From: Amyelois transitella
Lineage: Eukaryota; Arthropoda; Insecta; Lepidoptera; Pyralidae
NCBI RefSeq assembly: GCF_032362555.1
Contig: NC_083518.1
Location: 2,182,501-2,246,500, forward strand
DNA length: 64,000 bases
Direction: 5' to 3'
A program made the position numbers and the translations under genes. Of the stretch, positions 11,914 through 23,800 are shown piece after piece. Position 1 is the stretch's first letter. Every line of letters begins with the position of its first letter. Under the pieces are notes generated by a model that saw nothing but the letters and a program-made list of their open reading frames with translations, did no database searches and was not told where the DNA came from.

Positions 11914-14900
11914 ATGAGTTTTAATATGAAAGTGTTAGTTTTGTGTTTTCTTGAATGGACTGTTAATGCCCAATTTGGATGTAAGTACGAGTATGTTAAA
12001 AGAATTGTAAATTATTTATTAGTTCGACAAAACAAAAATTTTGTGAAATGTGTAATTTTATATGATTTTAGACTAATTAAATCATGCTATATAATTTTAA
12101 TTTTTTAATATTTGACGGCGAAAGAAAACTACTTACTACAGTTACAGATAATAATAGTTTGCAGAAACACTACATATCTAGTAATAAAGTAGTCTCTTCC
12201 CGCGTTTTTCCAACATTATGTTTGTATGCTTATATCTTTATAACTACACAACAAATTACAAACATATAAGTCAACTAGCTGTTGCCCGCGACTTCGTCCG
12301 CGTAAATTTTGAGTTGAATCTTGATCATACAGTCAGATACAGACAGACAGACAAAAATGTTAAAAAAAAATCACTTATATTTATATGTTGTAGATAGCTG
12401 TCGTACAATGACTTTGAATTTTAAATTTCGTAACTTATTTATAGGCAAACTCATGCTTTGAGTTCATTCAAATATCGATAACTTTTTTTTAGTGAACCGA
12501 TTTTGATGAAACAAACTTTAAATGTTCTTCTGAGTTAAAACAAAGCAATTGGTGAAAGTTTGTAGCAAATCAGTTCAGTACTTTCGGAGATAATCGTGAT
12601 CATACATACAGACAGACAAGAAATTAAAAAAAAAATTTTTTGCTTTCTATTATTCATTCTAAGTGTTCCTCTATCCATTTCAGTCAAAAATACAATGTAC
12701 AGACAAAATATTTTTACTGTTTTATTATATGTATATAGATAGATATAGATTAATCACAATAATGTATTCTCTCGTCCACATTTCCATTCCAATAGTTGTG
12801 AAGTTGACGTTGTTGAAGAAAATGCTGCAGTGCAGTTTGTTACCGCTTCTGCACTGATGATTTAGAAGCGGCAGTAAACTTAGTTTCAAATAATTTAAAT
12901 GTTGTGAAACCAAAATATATGACAATTATTAAGTGATATTTAAAGTGTCCAATGATAATGAATTAAAGTTGGAATTTGAATTTGATGCAGTTATTTTTAA
13001 TAGATAGTTTGATTAAAGATGATGGTTTACATGTAGATATAAATGCTACGTGCGAAGCCGGGGCGTGTCGTTAGTTAAATTATTAAGGAATGAAATTTCT
13101 GAACTTTAAAGCGTCCCATAAAGTCTCACAAGGTTTCCTCACAATGTTTACCCTCACCGTAAGAGCATTATTGACGTACAAGTAATTACGTATCAAAATG
13201 TGCATTCGACCAATTCCATATGACACAATGAAACTGTAGCCTTCATATAGATGATCATATCTCAGTAATAGTCAAGGTCGGTGTGATGATTTGAACACGC
13301 CATAATTATATGGTACAATACACGGGCAGTTATGTTTATATAACTGCAATTAAATGCATGAAATGCAGTCCAGTCTAAAATTTTGAGAAGCTATTTGTGG
13401 TCCTCTCTAATTCAAATTCAAATTTTTATTCATTATTACAGTATACTTTATATCGCTTAATAATTGTCAAATCTTTTGTTTTAACAACATTGGTTGACGT
13501 TAAATAAATTACTTAAAACTAAGTTTACTGCCGCTTCCAAGGCGTCAAGTACAGAAGAAGCGGTAACAAACTGCACTGCAGCATTTCTTTCAACTTCACA
13601 GCTATCCAAACTTAGAATAGAAATGTGGACGAGAGAATACATTATTCTCTCTGTAAAGGCTCCACTTAGATTATGACATTTATTTAATATCAATATTTAT
13701 GAACATAGTTTTAGAGTCGTGCAGGTGCCGTGTGGTTTTCGGCACTTTAGAATAGCCCCACTCCATACCTTTCCCATGGATGTCGTAAACGTGGTTAAGG
13801 GATAGGCTTATATACTTGTGTTTTCTGTTGTAGGCGATGGGCTAGCAATTTGTCACTATTTGAATCTCCATTCCATCATAAAGCCATACAACTAACGTCG
13901 CCTTTCAGTCTTTTCTAGCTCTATCTACCCCGCAAGGGATATTGACGTGACTATATGTAAGGTATCCTAGAACCTTGATCTAAAAACTAGTAGGTTTAAG
14001 TGAAAGTGACTTTCCGGTGTCAATACAAAACTGTTAATAAAAAAGCTACAAATGATATACCTACAACCATTAATAATCATGAAAATACCCTATCATCATG
14101 ATGCTATTCAGCAAATAACATAAAAGACTTACAGCTTTTCAAAGAAGCGTCAAGGTCTAGCTGACATGTAAAAGGGTTTACCTAAATATGCTAGGATATT
14201 TTCTTTGTATAACAGGTATTATGATGATGTACAAATTGATTGATTATTTGTCTTGATATATATTTGAAATCAAAATTTGGTAAGGTAAATAAATATATAA
14301 AGGGAGTGTTAATTGGACTGTTGGAGTGGGAAGGCCTAGACGAACGTACCTTGATCAAATCGGAGACGTTCTAGCAAAAGGTCAGATCAAGAGTGCCTGA
14401 AACCGACGAGCTTGCATGAAGAGAGTTGTGTGGATGAAGCGAAAGAAGTATGCAGGGATCGTGGCAAGTGGAAACATATGGTATCAGCCTACCCCTCCGG
14501 GAAAGAGGCGTGATTTAAGTATGTATTTATATGCAAATTTTGGTTTTATAAGTAGTAATACCTAAATCTTTGTTACAGCTATGACTATAAGTGTAGGAAT
14601 GGGTGGAGTTAGATCAGACGATGAAGAACTAGACATAAAGGTAACAATATATTATAAAAATGGTTATTTATAAATAACTAACCCTAAGTTGATTATTTCT
14701 ACGCTTCTGTAGCGGGCGCAATGATTCGACCAAAAAAGGAAGAACCACCAAAGGGAAAATCTTACACCAGGTTAGGTGTTATTCCTGGGGAACAGCGGCT
14801 CCGACGATGATAAGTCGGAGGTTGTATTTATGCTCCAATCCTGGGGCTGAGTAGAAACATGAACCAATTCCTATCTGCCGAACTAACAATAGACCCTAGA

Positions 14901-17900
14901 ACACCTTGGATCATATTCTACAAACATTTTTGTCTTATTATCGCATTGAAACTAAGCTTCAGTCAATTGGAAAAACACACGACCTACTGAAAAACGAAAA
15001 TTATAGTGGGATTAGATGTATATGTAATTCCTGACCACACTAATGTTTTACGTTACTTCGTTCTTCATGTATACGTTCATAATAATCATGTATATATCCC
15101 TTACGAGGTAGACAAAGCTGACAGTCTTAAACAGACTCAAAAGCCACAAGAATTGAGATTCAAATAGAGACAGGTTCCTAGCCAATCGCCTACAAGAAGA
15201 ATCCCAAGTTTTTAAGCCTTCTCGTAGTCGCCTTTTACAACATCCATGGGATGTTTACGGAGTGGTCGTAGTTTAAAGGACCGGGAACCACACGGTACGT
15301 TAGATTTTTTATTTTTTCATAAGTTTATTTATAACGATTTCAGGGAAATTGCCCACCCAATACGGCCTGCAAACCTATAAGTTCATGCCCGCTACTGGAA
15401 GATTTACTAGACTTCTCATGCTTCTCTTCAGATAAGTAAGTTATTTGTATATGATATTTTTACAAGTAGATTGAGAAAAATTGAATAAAAATTGTATGGT
15501 GCTTTTGCTGGGTGCTGTGATGTCTCGCAAAAATACGTAATTGTATGTAAAATTGCAATTTTTATGTGATGTCTCGTTCATATTGTAGACTATATAAACA
15601 TTCCGAGATAGGTTTCTAATCAATTTTGGATACCTAGATTAAAACTACATACATTCTTTAGGGTGTGATTTTCACTTATTCATTTATGACTCTTTAAATT
15701 CACTGTAAAAATATCAGACATAAAAATATCAGACGCAAACATTAGTGAATTATACCATAAAATCAATCCATCATGCAAAAGATTCCAACAAAAATGTCAA
15801 TGAAGTCTCAACTGCTTCTTCACCAGGTACTTCCACCGCCTCAACCAATTGATGTGTGGTCACGCCAACAACGAGGACTACGTCTGCTGCCCCTCTTGCG
15901 ACTGCGCCCGGGTTTACTCGGAAGGTTCCCAGAGATGTGGCCAGAGTATGGTGAAATCTAGCAACTATAGTGGGATCGGAGCTCATCCGTGGGTCGCCAG
16001 GATTGGGTTTACACGTAAGTTTTCATGGAAGGGTTGGCAGAAACTACGTAATTCCACATGCCACCACCCCTGCACCCATAATGCCTTTAGTTTTATCAAA
16101 GGACATTATTATACATTCATTAATAGCTGTCTTTATGTAAGCTCATTAAGTAGGTATTTATGCCATGAGCATGCTAGTTTTTCTCATTTATCATCCCGAT
16201 TCTGTTAAAGATTCAGGACTGGGAAGGATAATTTAACACATCCGTGTCCGTTTTGAAAGACGCCACTAAAAGTGAAACTTGAAGTCATTCTTGCATGAAG
16301 ATTCTCAAGTCATTTAAATTTTGCTTGAATTGTAAAGTTGATTTTTTACGCTATGTTTACTATTTGGAATCTTCATTTGTCCCACGCGCTGTGAGTTACT
16401 TTATTGAGGTTATAATAAACCATTCATTATTTCCAGACAAGGAGTCTGGTAACGTAAGGTTCGCCTGCAGCGGATCCATTATCTCCAAACGAGTTATCCT
16501 CACGGCTGCCCACTGCGCTTTGGCCAAACCAGAGGGATACAAATTGTAAGTTACATTACTATAGCAACTACTTCTAGAACATTATATACTTATTGTGTGG
16601 TAATAAGATTATCTATTAGATATTATAATAAGAACTTTTTCGTTTGCCATTTATAATCTTGTAAATGACCCTGGTCTTTGTATATATCCTAAAAAACCTA
16701 TAAAGAGAGGTCGGTAGTAGATAGTACCTTGTGAGCAGGAGAATTGAATGGATTAATTTTATTTTATTTGATACTGTTCATTTGAAATATCCAATAAATT
16801 TCAGGAGGTTGTCACTTTTCTGCACTTGCCTACTAAGTTAAAATTCACCTCGGCCATCGACCAATGACTATTTTTGGTAAAAAGATGGTAACCATGATCG
16901 ATCCAATATGGTTAGGTTCCTCTGTAAAGGTTGCGTAGGTCAGATGGGAGTCGCTTCGTGTAATAAAATGACTCACCCAATCCAGGGTCCGTGGTCAAAG
17001 GCATACCTTGGGCTCCTCTCATTAAAGCCAGGAGGAAGAAGACTCACATTCATCTTCATTTTTATCCAGATCAACAGTAGTGGTTGGTGAATGGGACACT
17101 GGTCGGAGTCCAGACTGCAACGAGTTTTTCTGCGCACCTCCCACGCAAGCTATTAAGGTGGAAAACGTGGTGGTCCATGTGGGGTACGAGCAGAAGATAT
17201 TCAGGCACGATATAGCACTCATAGTGCTTAGAGAGGAGATTAAATATTCAGGTAAGTTTAAGGAGTAACTTAATCGTTGTTGCCTTATCCTATTTCTTAT
17301 GTAACCGTGGTGTGAAATTATGTCAGTTTTCTTGGTTAGTTAGTTTCATTTTTTTTTCTTACATGGACAGAAGATATTAATAAACGAAAGAGTAAATCAA
17401 ATATACTATGATAAGTATGAGAACGTCATTTAACGTTCCTCTACCTAACTATTCCTGGAAATCAGAACACGCAGACAACCTGTTATTTGTTAAGCTATTT
17501 TCATAATTCCGAGTAGCCAGCGTTTTATTGGATACTAGCAAGTTATTCCCCGAGGCGTAAACGTAAATGAATTGACGTCTTTATCCCTCACGAGTTAGAC
17601 AGCGGCAACAGTCCAAAAAGGCTTTTGCTTATTATATTTTCAATAATGTATTTTTAAATAAATTTTAACGAAATAGGAAGACATAGACAAGACTTATAAA
17701 TATCATAATAATCTTGTCTCTCTCTTTTCTTCTTGTTGATTAATCGAGATATGAAAATTGCCACCAATACTATTCCACGAAATCAAATTTTCGAGCTAAA
17801 GTAATAGAATAACGAATCAGCTTTGAACGTCCTTGGCAATGACAGAGGTTGACTGACACTCCCATTATGGTGTCACTCCAATCTGATGTCCGTCCGATCA

Positions 17901-19948
17901 TTTCATCTCATTTTAATAGGTCAAAACAATGGCTGTCTTTGTAAAAAATGGTGTATTTTTTTTCAGTGACAGCGGCGCCGGTCTGTCTGAACGACAGTCC
18001 GGAAGTAGTTATAAACGAACGGGCGTACCTCGTCGGGTGGGGGAAGCTGTCGGGGCAGAATAACGCGGTATGTTTCCGGAAGTGACGTAATCATAAATAT
18101 ATGAGTTTAGTGCTATTATCGAAGAGCGTTAAATATCGTAAGGAAACTTGTATATTTAGACAGCTGGATACGTGTAACATCCATGGTGCCGTGTGGTTAC
18201 CGGCATTTTAGAATAACTTCATATTTTTCCCGTAGTTGTCGGAAACGGTGACTAAGGTATAGGCTTATAAACTTGGGAATCCTCTTAGATAGGCTAGCAA
18301 CCTGTAACTATTTTAATCTCAATTCTATCGTACAACCATACAGCTGAACGTGGGCGTCTTTTCAAGACTGTTGGCTCTGTCTATCTCGCAAGGGATATAG
18401 ACGTGACTATACGTATAAACCTACGTATCATCCATGGATGTGTTACATGATCCAATATGGGTTAGATTCCTCAAAGGCAGCCGAGGTCAGACGGAAGTCG
18501 GTTCGTGTAAAAAACTCAAGATCTTGGCTCGTCTCTGGAAGTCTGGTAATAGTCTGGGAAACTGCGGTTCTAGCTGAGTTGAGTCGGAGTTTGTTAACAA
18601 ATGCTCCAACTTGTGAAAAAGTGTAAAACCTTCATTGATACATACATACATACATAAAATCACGCCCCTTTCCCGGAGGGGTAGACAGAGACTGCCTCTT
18701 TCCACTTGCCACGATCTCTGCATACTTCCTTCGCTTCATCCACATTCATAACTCTCTTCATGCAAGCTCGGCGGCTTCAGACCTTACCATCATCGATCAC
18801 GTGTGTTATTGCCACAAAGCGATGTGTTTCCGGAGAACCGGAAGTGACGTGGCCTTCAGTGGTTTTATCTGTCCGAGGTCGTGATCAATTGTCATTCAAG
18901 TTTTGAATATTTATGATATACCTACAGTTAATCAAATACTTTTAAAAAATCTATGCCGATTCAATGGTTTAAATAGAAAAATATTGATTTCTTTTCAATT
19001 GCATTATTGAGCCCATTCAATTAAATATGGTGTTCGAGCCATTCGTAAAGGTGATAAACATGTATAGTTAACAACATGTTTGACGCATCTGAATTGATTT
19101 GAAACATTTTAATATAAAACCTAAACTAAAGTTTTGAAAACCTTTTTAGATAAGTCGCCAGCAAATGCTTGACGTTCCCCTGGTGACCTTGGAGACCTGC
19201 GAGAGCATATTTGGTCAGTCAGTGCCTATCCACGAGGGGCAGCTGTGTGCTGGGGGGGAGCAGGGGAGGGACGCCTGTTCTGGCTTCGGAGGGGCTCCGC
19301 TACTGCTGTACAGGGATGAGAAATACGTTCAGGTAAGTACAGTCGGCTACATAGAAAACGATGCCGCCTTCATATCCCACTTGTATTGACTCTTATATCG
19401 TCAGGGAAAAGCGGGCGCTAAGCCTTAAAGTACTATTGCTGAAGATGCAATTGCAAAGGTACATTCATTATCTCAGAGTATTTGCCCGAAAGCTAACGGT
19501 CGTAGAGAGTTGAAATATTGCATATAATTAAAAAAATAAATTTTGAAATCCTGAGCAATCGGAGAAAATTTCCGACAATATTCGCAAAACGATGAAGTTA
19601 GATACCGTTACAAAAATTAATAAGGGGGAAAGTCTTGTCGGGTTCACGGCACTTAAGTATAGGACCATTTCTTTTTAATGGTTGTTTATCCAAATTCGAA
19701 TGATTACAAAAATATTTCATACATATCGATGACCATCTTAACATTAGTCCTAATACGGTCAAAAGTATGAGCTGAAGAGGGTAAGAAGTCTCTTAGATAC
19801 ATATATCATGACGATCATTTTATTTTTTCAGGTGGGCATAGTATCTTTTGGTTCTGAGAACTGTGGCAGCGAAGGAGTGCCAAGCGTGTATACAAACGTA
19901 GCTCACTACTATCAATGGATTGTCGATAATTCGCCGTCTTTCTACTGA
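11914..19948 (+). CDS. Clip-domain serine protease homologue (non-catalytic), 9 exons, 366 aa
   Basis: Secreted serine-protease-like protein, presumably haemolymph. Exons: 11914-11980, 14579-14640, 15344-15435, 15827-16014, 16437-16545, 17070-17251, 17967-18067, 19150-19332, 19832-19948; all phases agree. A hydrophobic signal peptide covers residues 5-20. A clip domain follows at about 46-95 (CPP...C....SC, then CG and YVCCP). The chymotrypsin fold starts near AHPW (about 126). Catalytic His162 (TAAHC) and Asp220 (DIAL) are present, but the GDSGGP motif reads GFGGAP, putting Gly314 at the serine position and Phe before it. The protein should therefore not cut peptide bonds. The usual R-IVGG activation site is replaced by a K-SSNYSGIG sequence. 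Clip-domain SPHs of this kind are known in insects as cofactors of prophenoloxidase activation and in other melanisation steps; this role is inferred. The gene is convergent with the GILT-like gene. Introns 1, 4 and 5 carry LINE and SINE pieces. Confidence 0.92.
12274..13076 (+). repeat. Family B element with an internal family C insertion
   Basis: Starts CTAGCTGTTGCCCGCGAC and ends TGCGAAGCCGGGGCGTG, the two termini of family B. The middle holds a reverse family C copy at about 12757-12910. Confidence 0.65.
12757..12910 (-). repeat. Family C repeat
   Basis: Reverse copy with CTCGTCCACATTTC and TGCAGTTTGTTACCGCTTC. Confidence 0.7.
13117..13170 (+). repeat. Family D fragment
   Basis: Short piece around TTTCCTCACAATGTTTACCC and the TCACCGTAAGAGCA text. 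Confidence 0.55.
13405..13660 (+). repeat. Family C repeat
   Basis: ACTGCCGCTTCCAAGGCGTC through GTGGACGAGAGAATACATTA, near complete. Confidence 0.78.
13727..13958 (+). repeat. Family A repeat, full length, diverged
   Basis: GTGCCGTGTGG head to GACGTGACTATATG tail. Confidence 0.85.
14322..14527 (+). mobile_element. LINE 3' fragment in SPH intron 1
   Basis: Matches LINE 62540-62750, with a small deletion in the word before the conserved GATGAAGCGAAAGAAGTATG. Its tail ends about 50 bp before SPH exon 2. Confidence 0.85.
15076..15299 (-). repeat. Family A repeat, full length
   Basis: Reverse copy ending in GGGAACCACACGG, 45 bp before SPH exon 3. Confidence 0.87.
16024..16073 (-). mobile_element. 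Short decayed LINE 3' piece
   Basis: About 50 bp similar to the LINE terminus, 10 bp after the donor of SPH exon 4. A like piece is at 24742-24782. Confidence 0.4.
16884..17045 (-). repeat. Family D repeat next to SPH exon 6
   Basis: GGTAACCATGATCGATCCAA through GCCAGGAGGAAGAAGA, ending 25 bp before the exon acceptor at 17070. Confidence 0.75.
17568..17635 (-). repeat. Decayed family A 3' fragment
   Basis: GACGTCTTTATCCCTCACGA then GGCAACAGTCC; diverged. Confidence 0.45.
18186..18418 (+). repeat. Family A repeat, full length
   Basis: Head to tail in SPH intron 7. Confidence 0.87.
18430..18515 (-). repeat. Family D fragment
   Basis: ATGATCCAATATGGGTTAG then GAGGTCAGACGGAAGTCGG. Confidence 0.65.
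18640..18778 (-). mobile_element. LINE 3' fragment in SPH intron 7
   Basis: Reverse match to the last 130 bp of the LINE, with a tail of four TACA units at 18640. Confidence 0.85.
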
Positions 19949-20187
19949 TAAAAATACATACAACCTTCACGCATACAAACATTGCAATTGTTTTATTTTC
20001 TCATTTAATATGTTGGTAACCTCTCAGTATATAAATCTTGTCGTTTCTTTTGTTAATGTCGAGTTTTGGTCAATTATAAGAACTTCATTTTAAAATGGTC
20101 GATTAATGGACGTGACTTATATGTATGCAGGTAAAGCTTGTGGGTGCTTTCGACCTTTTCGGGACTTTTTGGGTCAAGATCAAAAGT

Positions 20188-20291
20188 CACAATTCCATCA
20201 TTGAGCCATTCAGCTGAACCTACCAACTACCTTCTTTTCTGTTCAAGATTACTTCTATGTAAGGGATAAAAAAGTGCTGTATGTATGTATT
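20188..20291 (+). repeat. Family A 3' fragment
   Basis: Diverged body and tail directly abutting the next full copy, so the next copy probably landed in its ATGT tail. Confidence 0.6.
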
Positions 20292-20292
20292 T

Positions 20293-20556
20293 GTGCCGTG
20301 TGGTTCCCGGCACCAATAGAAAAAAGAATAGGACCACTCCATCTCTCTTCCATGGATGTCGTAAAAGGCGACTAAGGGGAAGGCTTATTAACTTGAGATT
20401 CTTCTTTTAGGCGATGGGCTACCAACCTGTCACTATTTGAATCTCAATTCTATCTTAAAGCCAAATAGCTGAACGTGACCTATCAGTTTTTTCAGGACTG
20501 TTGGCTCTGTCTTCCTCGCAAGGGATATAGACGTGATTATATGTATGTATGTATTA
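20293..20556 (+). repeat. Family A repeat, full length and well preserved
   Basis: One of the best copies: complete head, GGCGATGGGCTA body and TATATGTATGTATGTAT tail. Confidence 0.92.
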
Positions 20557-20626
20557 AGGTTTCTACTTCCCAGCCTCACAGCCTTTCTACTGACAGTTAA
20601 AGATTTTTTTCTCACACATTGATAAT

Positions 20627-20725
20627 CACAGGTACCGGCAAGTATCATGATCGTAAAGGCGCACCCCCGGCTCCTCTCCAGAAAGGTGAGGATGTAACAG
20701 GGACTAACGCCTGGAGGAAGAAGAT
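20627..20725 (-). repeat. Family D fragment
   Basis: GGCTCCTCTCCAGAAAGGTG and AACGCCTGGAGGAAGAAGA, between the convergent gene ends. Confidence 0.65.
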
Positions 20726-20798
20726 GAACTATTACTGGTACTAAAAAACTTGAACGCTGAAGTTGCAATAAAAATTTCATAGTATATTATTATATTAA

Positions 20799-20804
20799 TT
20801 TATT
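20799..20804 (-). terminator. Polyadenylation signal AATAAA of the GILT-like gene
   Basis: AATAAA on the minus strand 11 bases downstream of the GILT-like stop codon. The position is close for a 3' UTR signal but plausible; there is no transcript evidence. Confidence 0.45.
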
Positions 20805-20814
20805 TTGCTCATTT

Positions 20815-23800
20815 CTATAAGTAGTTAGAGTTTTTGTATGATCTACATTCAGATGGCTGTTGCAGTATTCTACATAAAGTATCAATTAGATTCACTTGTG
20901 ACATGTCTTGTACCCGCTGGTTGAATATCTGTAAAAGGAAACAAATAATTATTCATAAATACATACATAAAATGACGCCTTTCTCCCACCAGAGGGGTAG
21001 GCAGACACTACATTTTTCCGCTTCATCCACATTCATTACTCTCTTCATACAAGCTCGGCGGTTTCGGGTACTCTTGAGTTGATCTTTTGCCAGGATGTTC
21101 TTAATTTAGTCAAGGTTCTCACTCCTACTTTTCCATCCATACTCTCCTTGTATATTTGCTTAGTCAACTTTAGATTTTGTTAGTTGTCCATACCTTACGG
21201 GGTAGACAGAGCCAACAGTCTTGAAAAGACCGAAAGGCCACTTCCAATTATATGGCTTTATAATGAAATTGAGATTCAAATAGTGACAGGTCGCTAGCCC
21301 ATCGCCTTAAAAAGAATGTCAATTTTATTAGCCTTTCCCTTCATCGACTTTTACAATCAGCACGAGATGAGAAGCAGCTGACACATACTATGTTTATTCT
21401 TTGCTATCAGACCTGCCTTCGTAGCATGCACACTCGCCGCCGTTCATATTACGCGAACAACTATCGCTGTTTCGCTTTTTATTACGAAGTGAAACGGGAC
21501 AGCAATAATACTTCTCCCGTTAAAAATGGCGTCGCGCATGCCATGCTGTCTCATTTCACAGCAATAGTTTGCATGTATGCTATGCCATGCCGTGGGAGCA
21601 TGCATGCATGCATGTTAATTTTGTAAACTGTTGAAACAAATAATCTGTACACCACTTACCCCATTAATAACAACGGTGGGTATGAATCTGGGACTGTACA
21701 TGTTGGTTAAACGCTCAGACTCTAGTTGCAGCTGCCTACCCCGCCCGGAGGAGATGCACTGGTTCACCGCAGCACCAGCCAGGTTTGCATTTTGTACGCA
21801 CTGAAAGTTTATTTAAAGCGCACAGAACTAATTTAAAGTAAACTATCTGTAAGCCGTGTGGCTCCCGGCTATTTTATAATAAAGACCTTTTGATCTGTTT
21901 TCCATGGATGTCGTAAAAGGCGACTAAGGGAATATAGTACAGCTCTTATCATGTTCCAATATGGATTGGTTTCCCCTGTGAAGTGAATTGATATTCAATG
22001 TCTCATATTACGTACCAAGCCAACCTATTATTTGAAATTAAACGTACTTCATAAGAGGAGGAGGTTCCCAATTCGACCATTTTGTTATATAATTTTTTTA
22101 TTGACAAAATTATATATAGTGACGTCTATATCCCTTGCAGGGTAGACAGAGCTAACATTTTTAAAGACTTTTAGGCCACGTTCAGCTTTTTGGCTTGATG
22201 ATAGAATTGAGATCTAAATAGTGGCAGGTACACAGCCCATCGCTTAAAATAATCGTAAGATTTTAAGCTATCCCTTAGTCGCCTTCTACGTTATCCAAGG
22301 GAAAAAGATGGAGTGGTCGTATTCTTTTTTAAATTGTTTTTTTTTTAACTTATGTATATAAACTCAGGATCTAAATACCTTTCTCACAAAATACGTCATA
22401 CACGTGAACCACTTATAAGACGTGTTAAATAGCATGTCTAACACGGATTTAGATAAGGTGAGAAAAAGAACGATAAACTTCGTAATAAGTGCATTAATTA
22501 CTCCATAACATTATAGCGTTTTTTGTAAATTAACCGACGTCAAATCACATAGTCAATTAGGTTCATGTTACATTTAACAAAAAAAAATCTACTTTACATA
22601 TAATAATACTTAATTTAAATTAAAACTACACCTCGGGAGTACAATTTATAAACAAATAAATAACCACCAATATGAGTAAGTTAGTGATCTGGTAAAAAAC
22701 CAGTCTGTTACACATAATTAATTACAACTATATTCTTTACGAGGTAGACAAAGCCTGAAAGTATTGAAAAGACTGAAAGGCCATGTTCTGTTGTATGGCT
22801 TAGGTAATAATGAAATTGAAATTCAAACTGTGACAGGTTGCTAGCCCATCGCATACAAGAAAAAAAGACACCTTAGTTAGCCTTTACTATGATTGACTTT
22901 TAAAATCTGCACGGCAGGTGTAGTAGCTGTGACACGCTAACTTTTTCTTCTCTACTCGACCAGCATAGAACGAAATAACAAAGTCTAATTGAATCTTATT
23001 TTTTAAGGTCAAGAGTCAATCTTCTAAAGAGACATTCAGCGAAAGATACATTTTACGACGGGTACATTTTGCGAAAGAGACCTTTTGCGCAAGAATCATT
23101 GATTTGATACGTTCACGGCGCGATGGTGCTCGCTAGCTATACTAAGTATTGAGCATTTGGTGTTCAAATTCGTCCAGACCTGACCAATAAAAGCTAGCTA
23201 AATATTTCATACTAGCTGTGCCCGCGACTTCGTCCGCGTGTAATAGATATTTTGGGCATCATTGAAGCCATCAAGGATGAAAAATTTTCTCCGTTTTTTT
23301 TTCACATTTTCCATTATTTCTTCGCTCCTTATATTTGCAGCGTGATGTTATATAGCCTTAAGCCTTCCTCGATAAATGGTCTATTGAACACAAAAAGAAT
23401 TTTTCAATTCGAGCCAGTAGTTCCTGAGATCAGCGCGTTCAAACAAACAAACAAGCAAACTCTTCAGCTTTATAATATACGAGTAAGTATAGATTGCACT
23501 ACATATTTATTTACCTCAAGACTGCCCCGGGCTCCGGCAAGAGTTGACATTTCGCAAGCCACATACTCAGTCTTCTCAGAATCGTCGCGATCATACATCA
23601 GACTCAGCGCGCAGTCCTGGACCACATTACCCAGGCACTCCGAAGGGCCGTGCTGGCATTCGAAACCGTAGCCTGTGTTCGTACTCTGAAATAAAGATTA
23701 AAGTTAAAAGTGGCTGTTAAACTCTAAAAATGCAATAGAATAGAATAGATGCATTTTCAAAAGTGGTCACAAGGGATCACTTATTGACGTCATATCACTC

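Noticed and set aside
20280..20560. Structured non-coding RNA gene suggested by the repeated GGCGATGGGCTAGCAACC text
   Set aside because: It occurs in more than 30 diverged copies with target duplication, so it is a mobile repeat.
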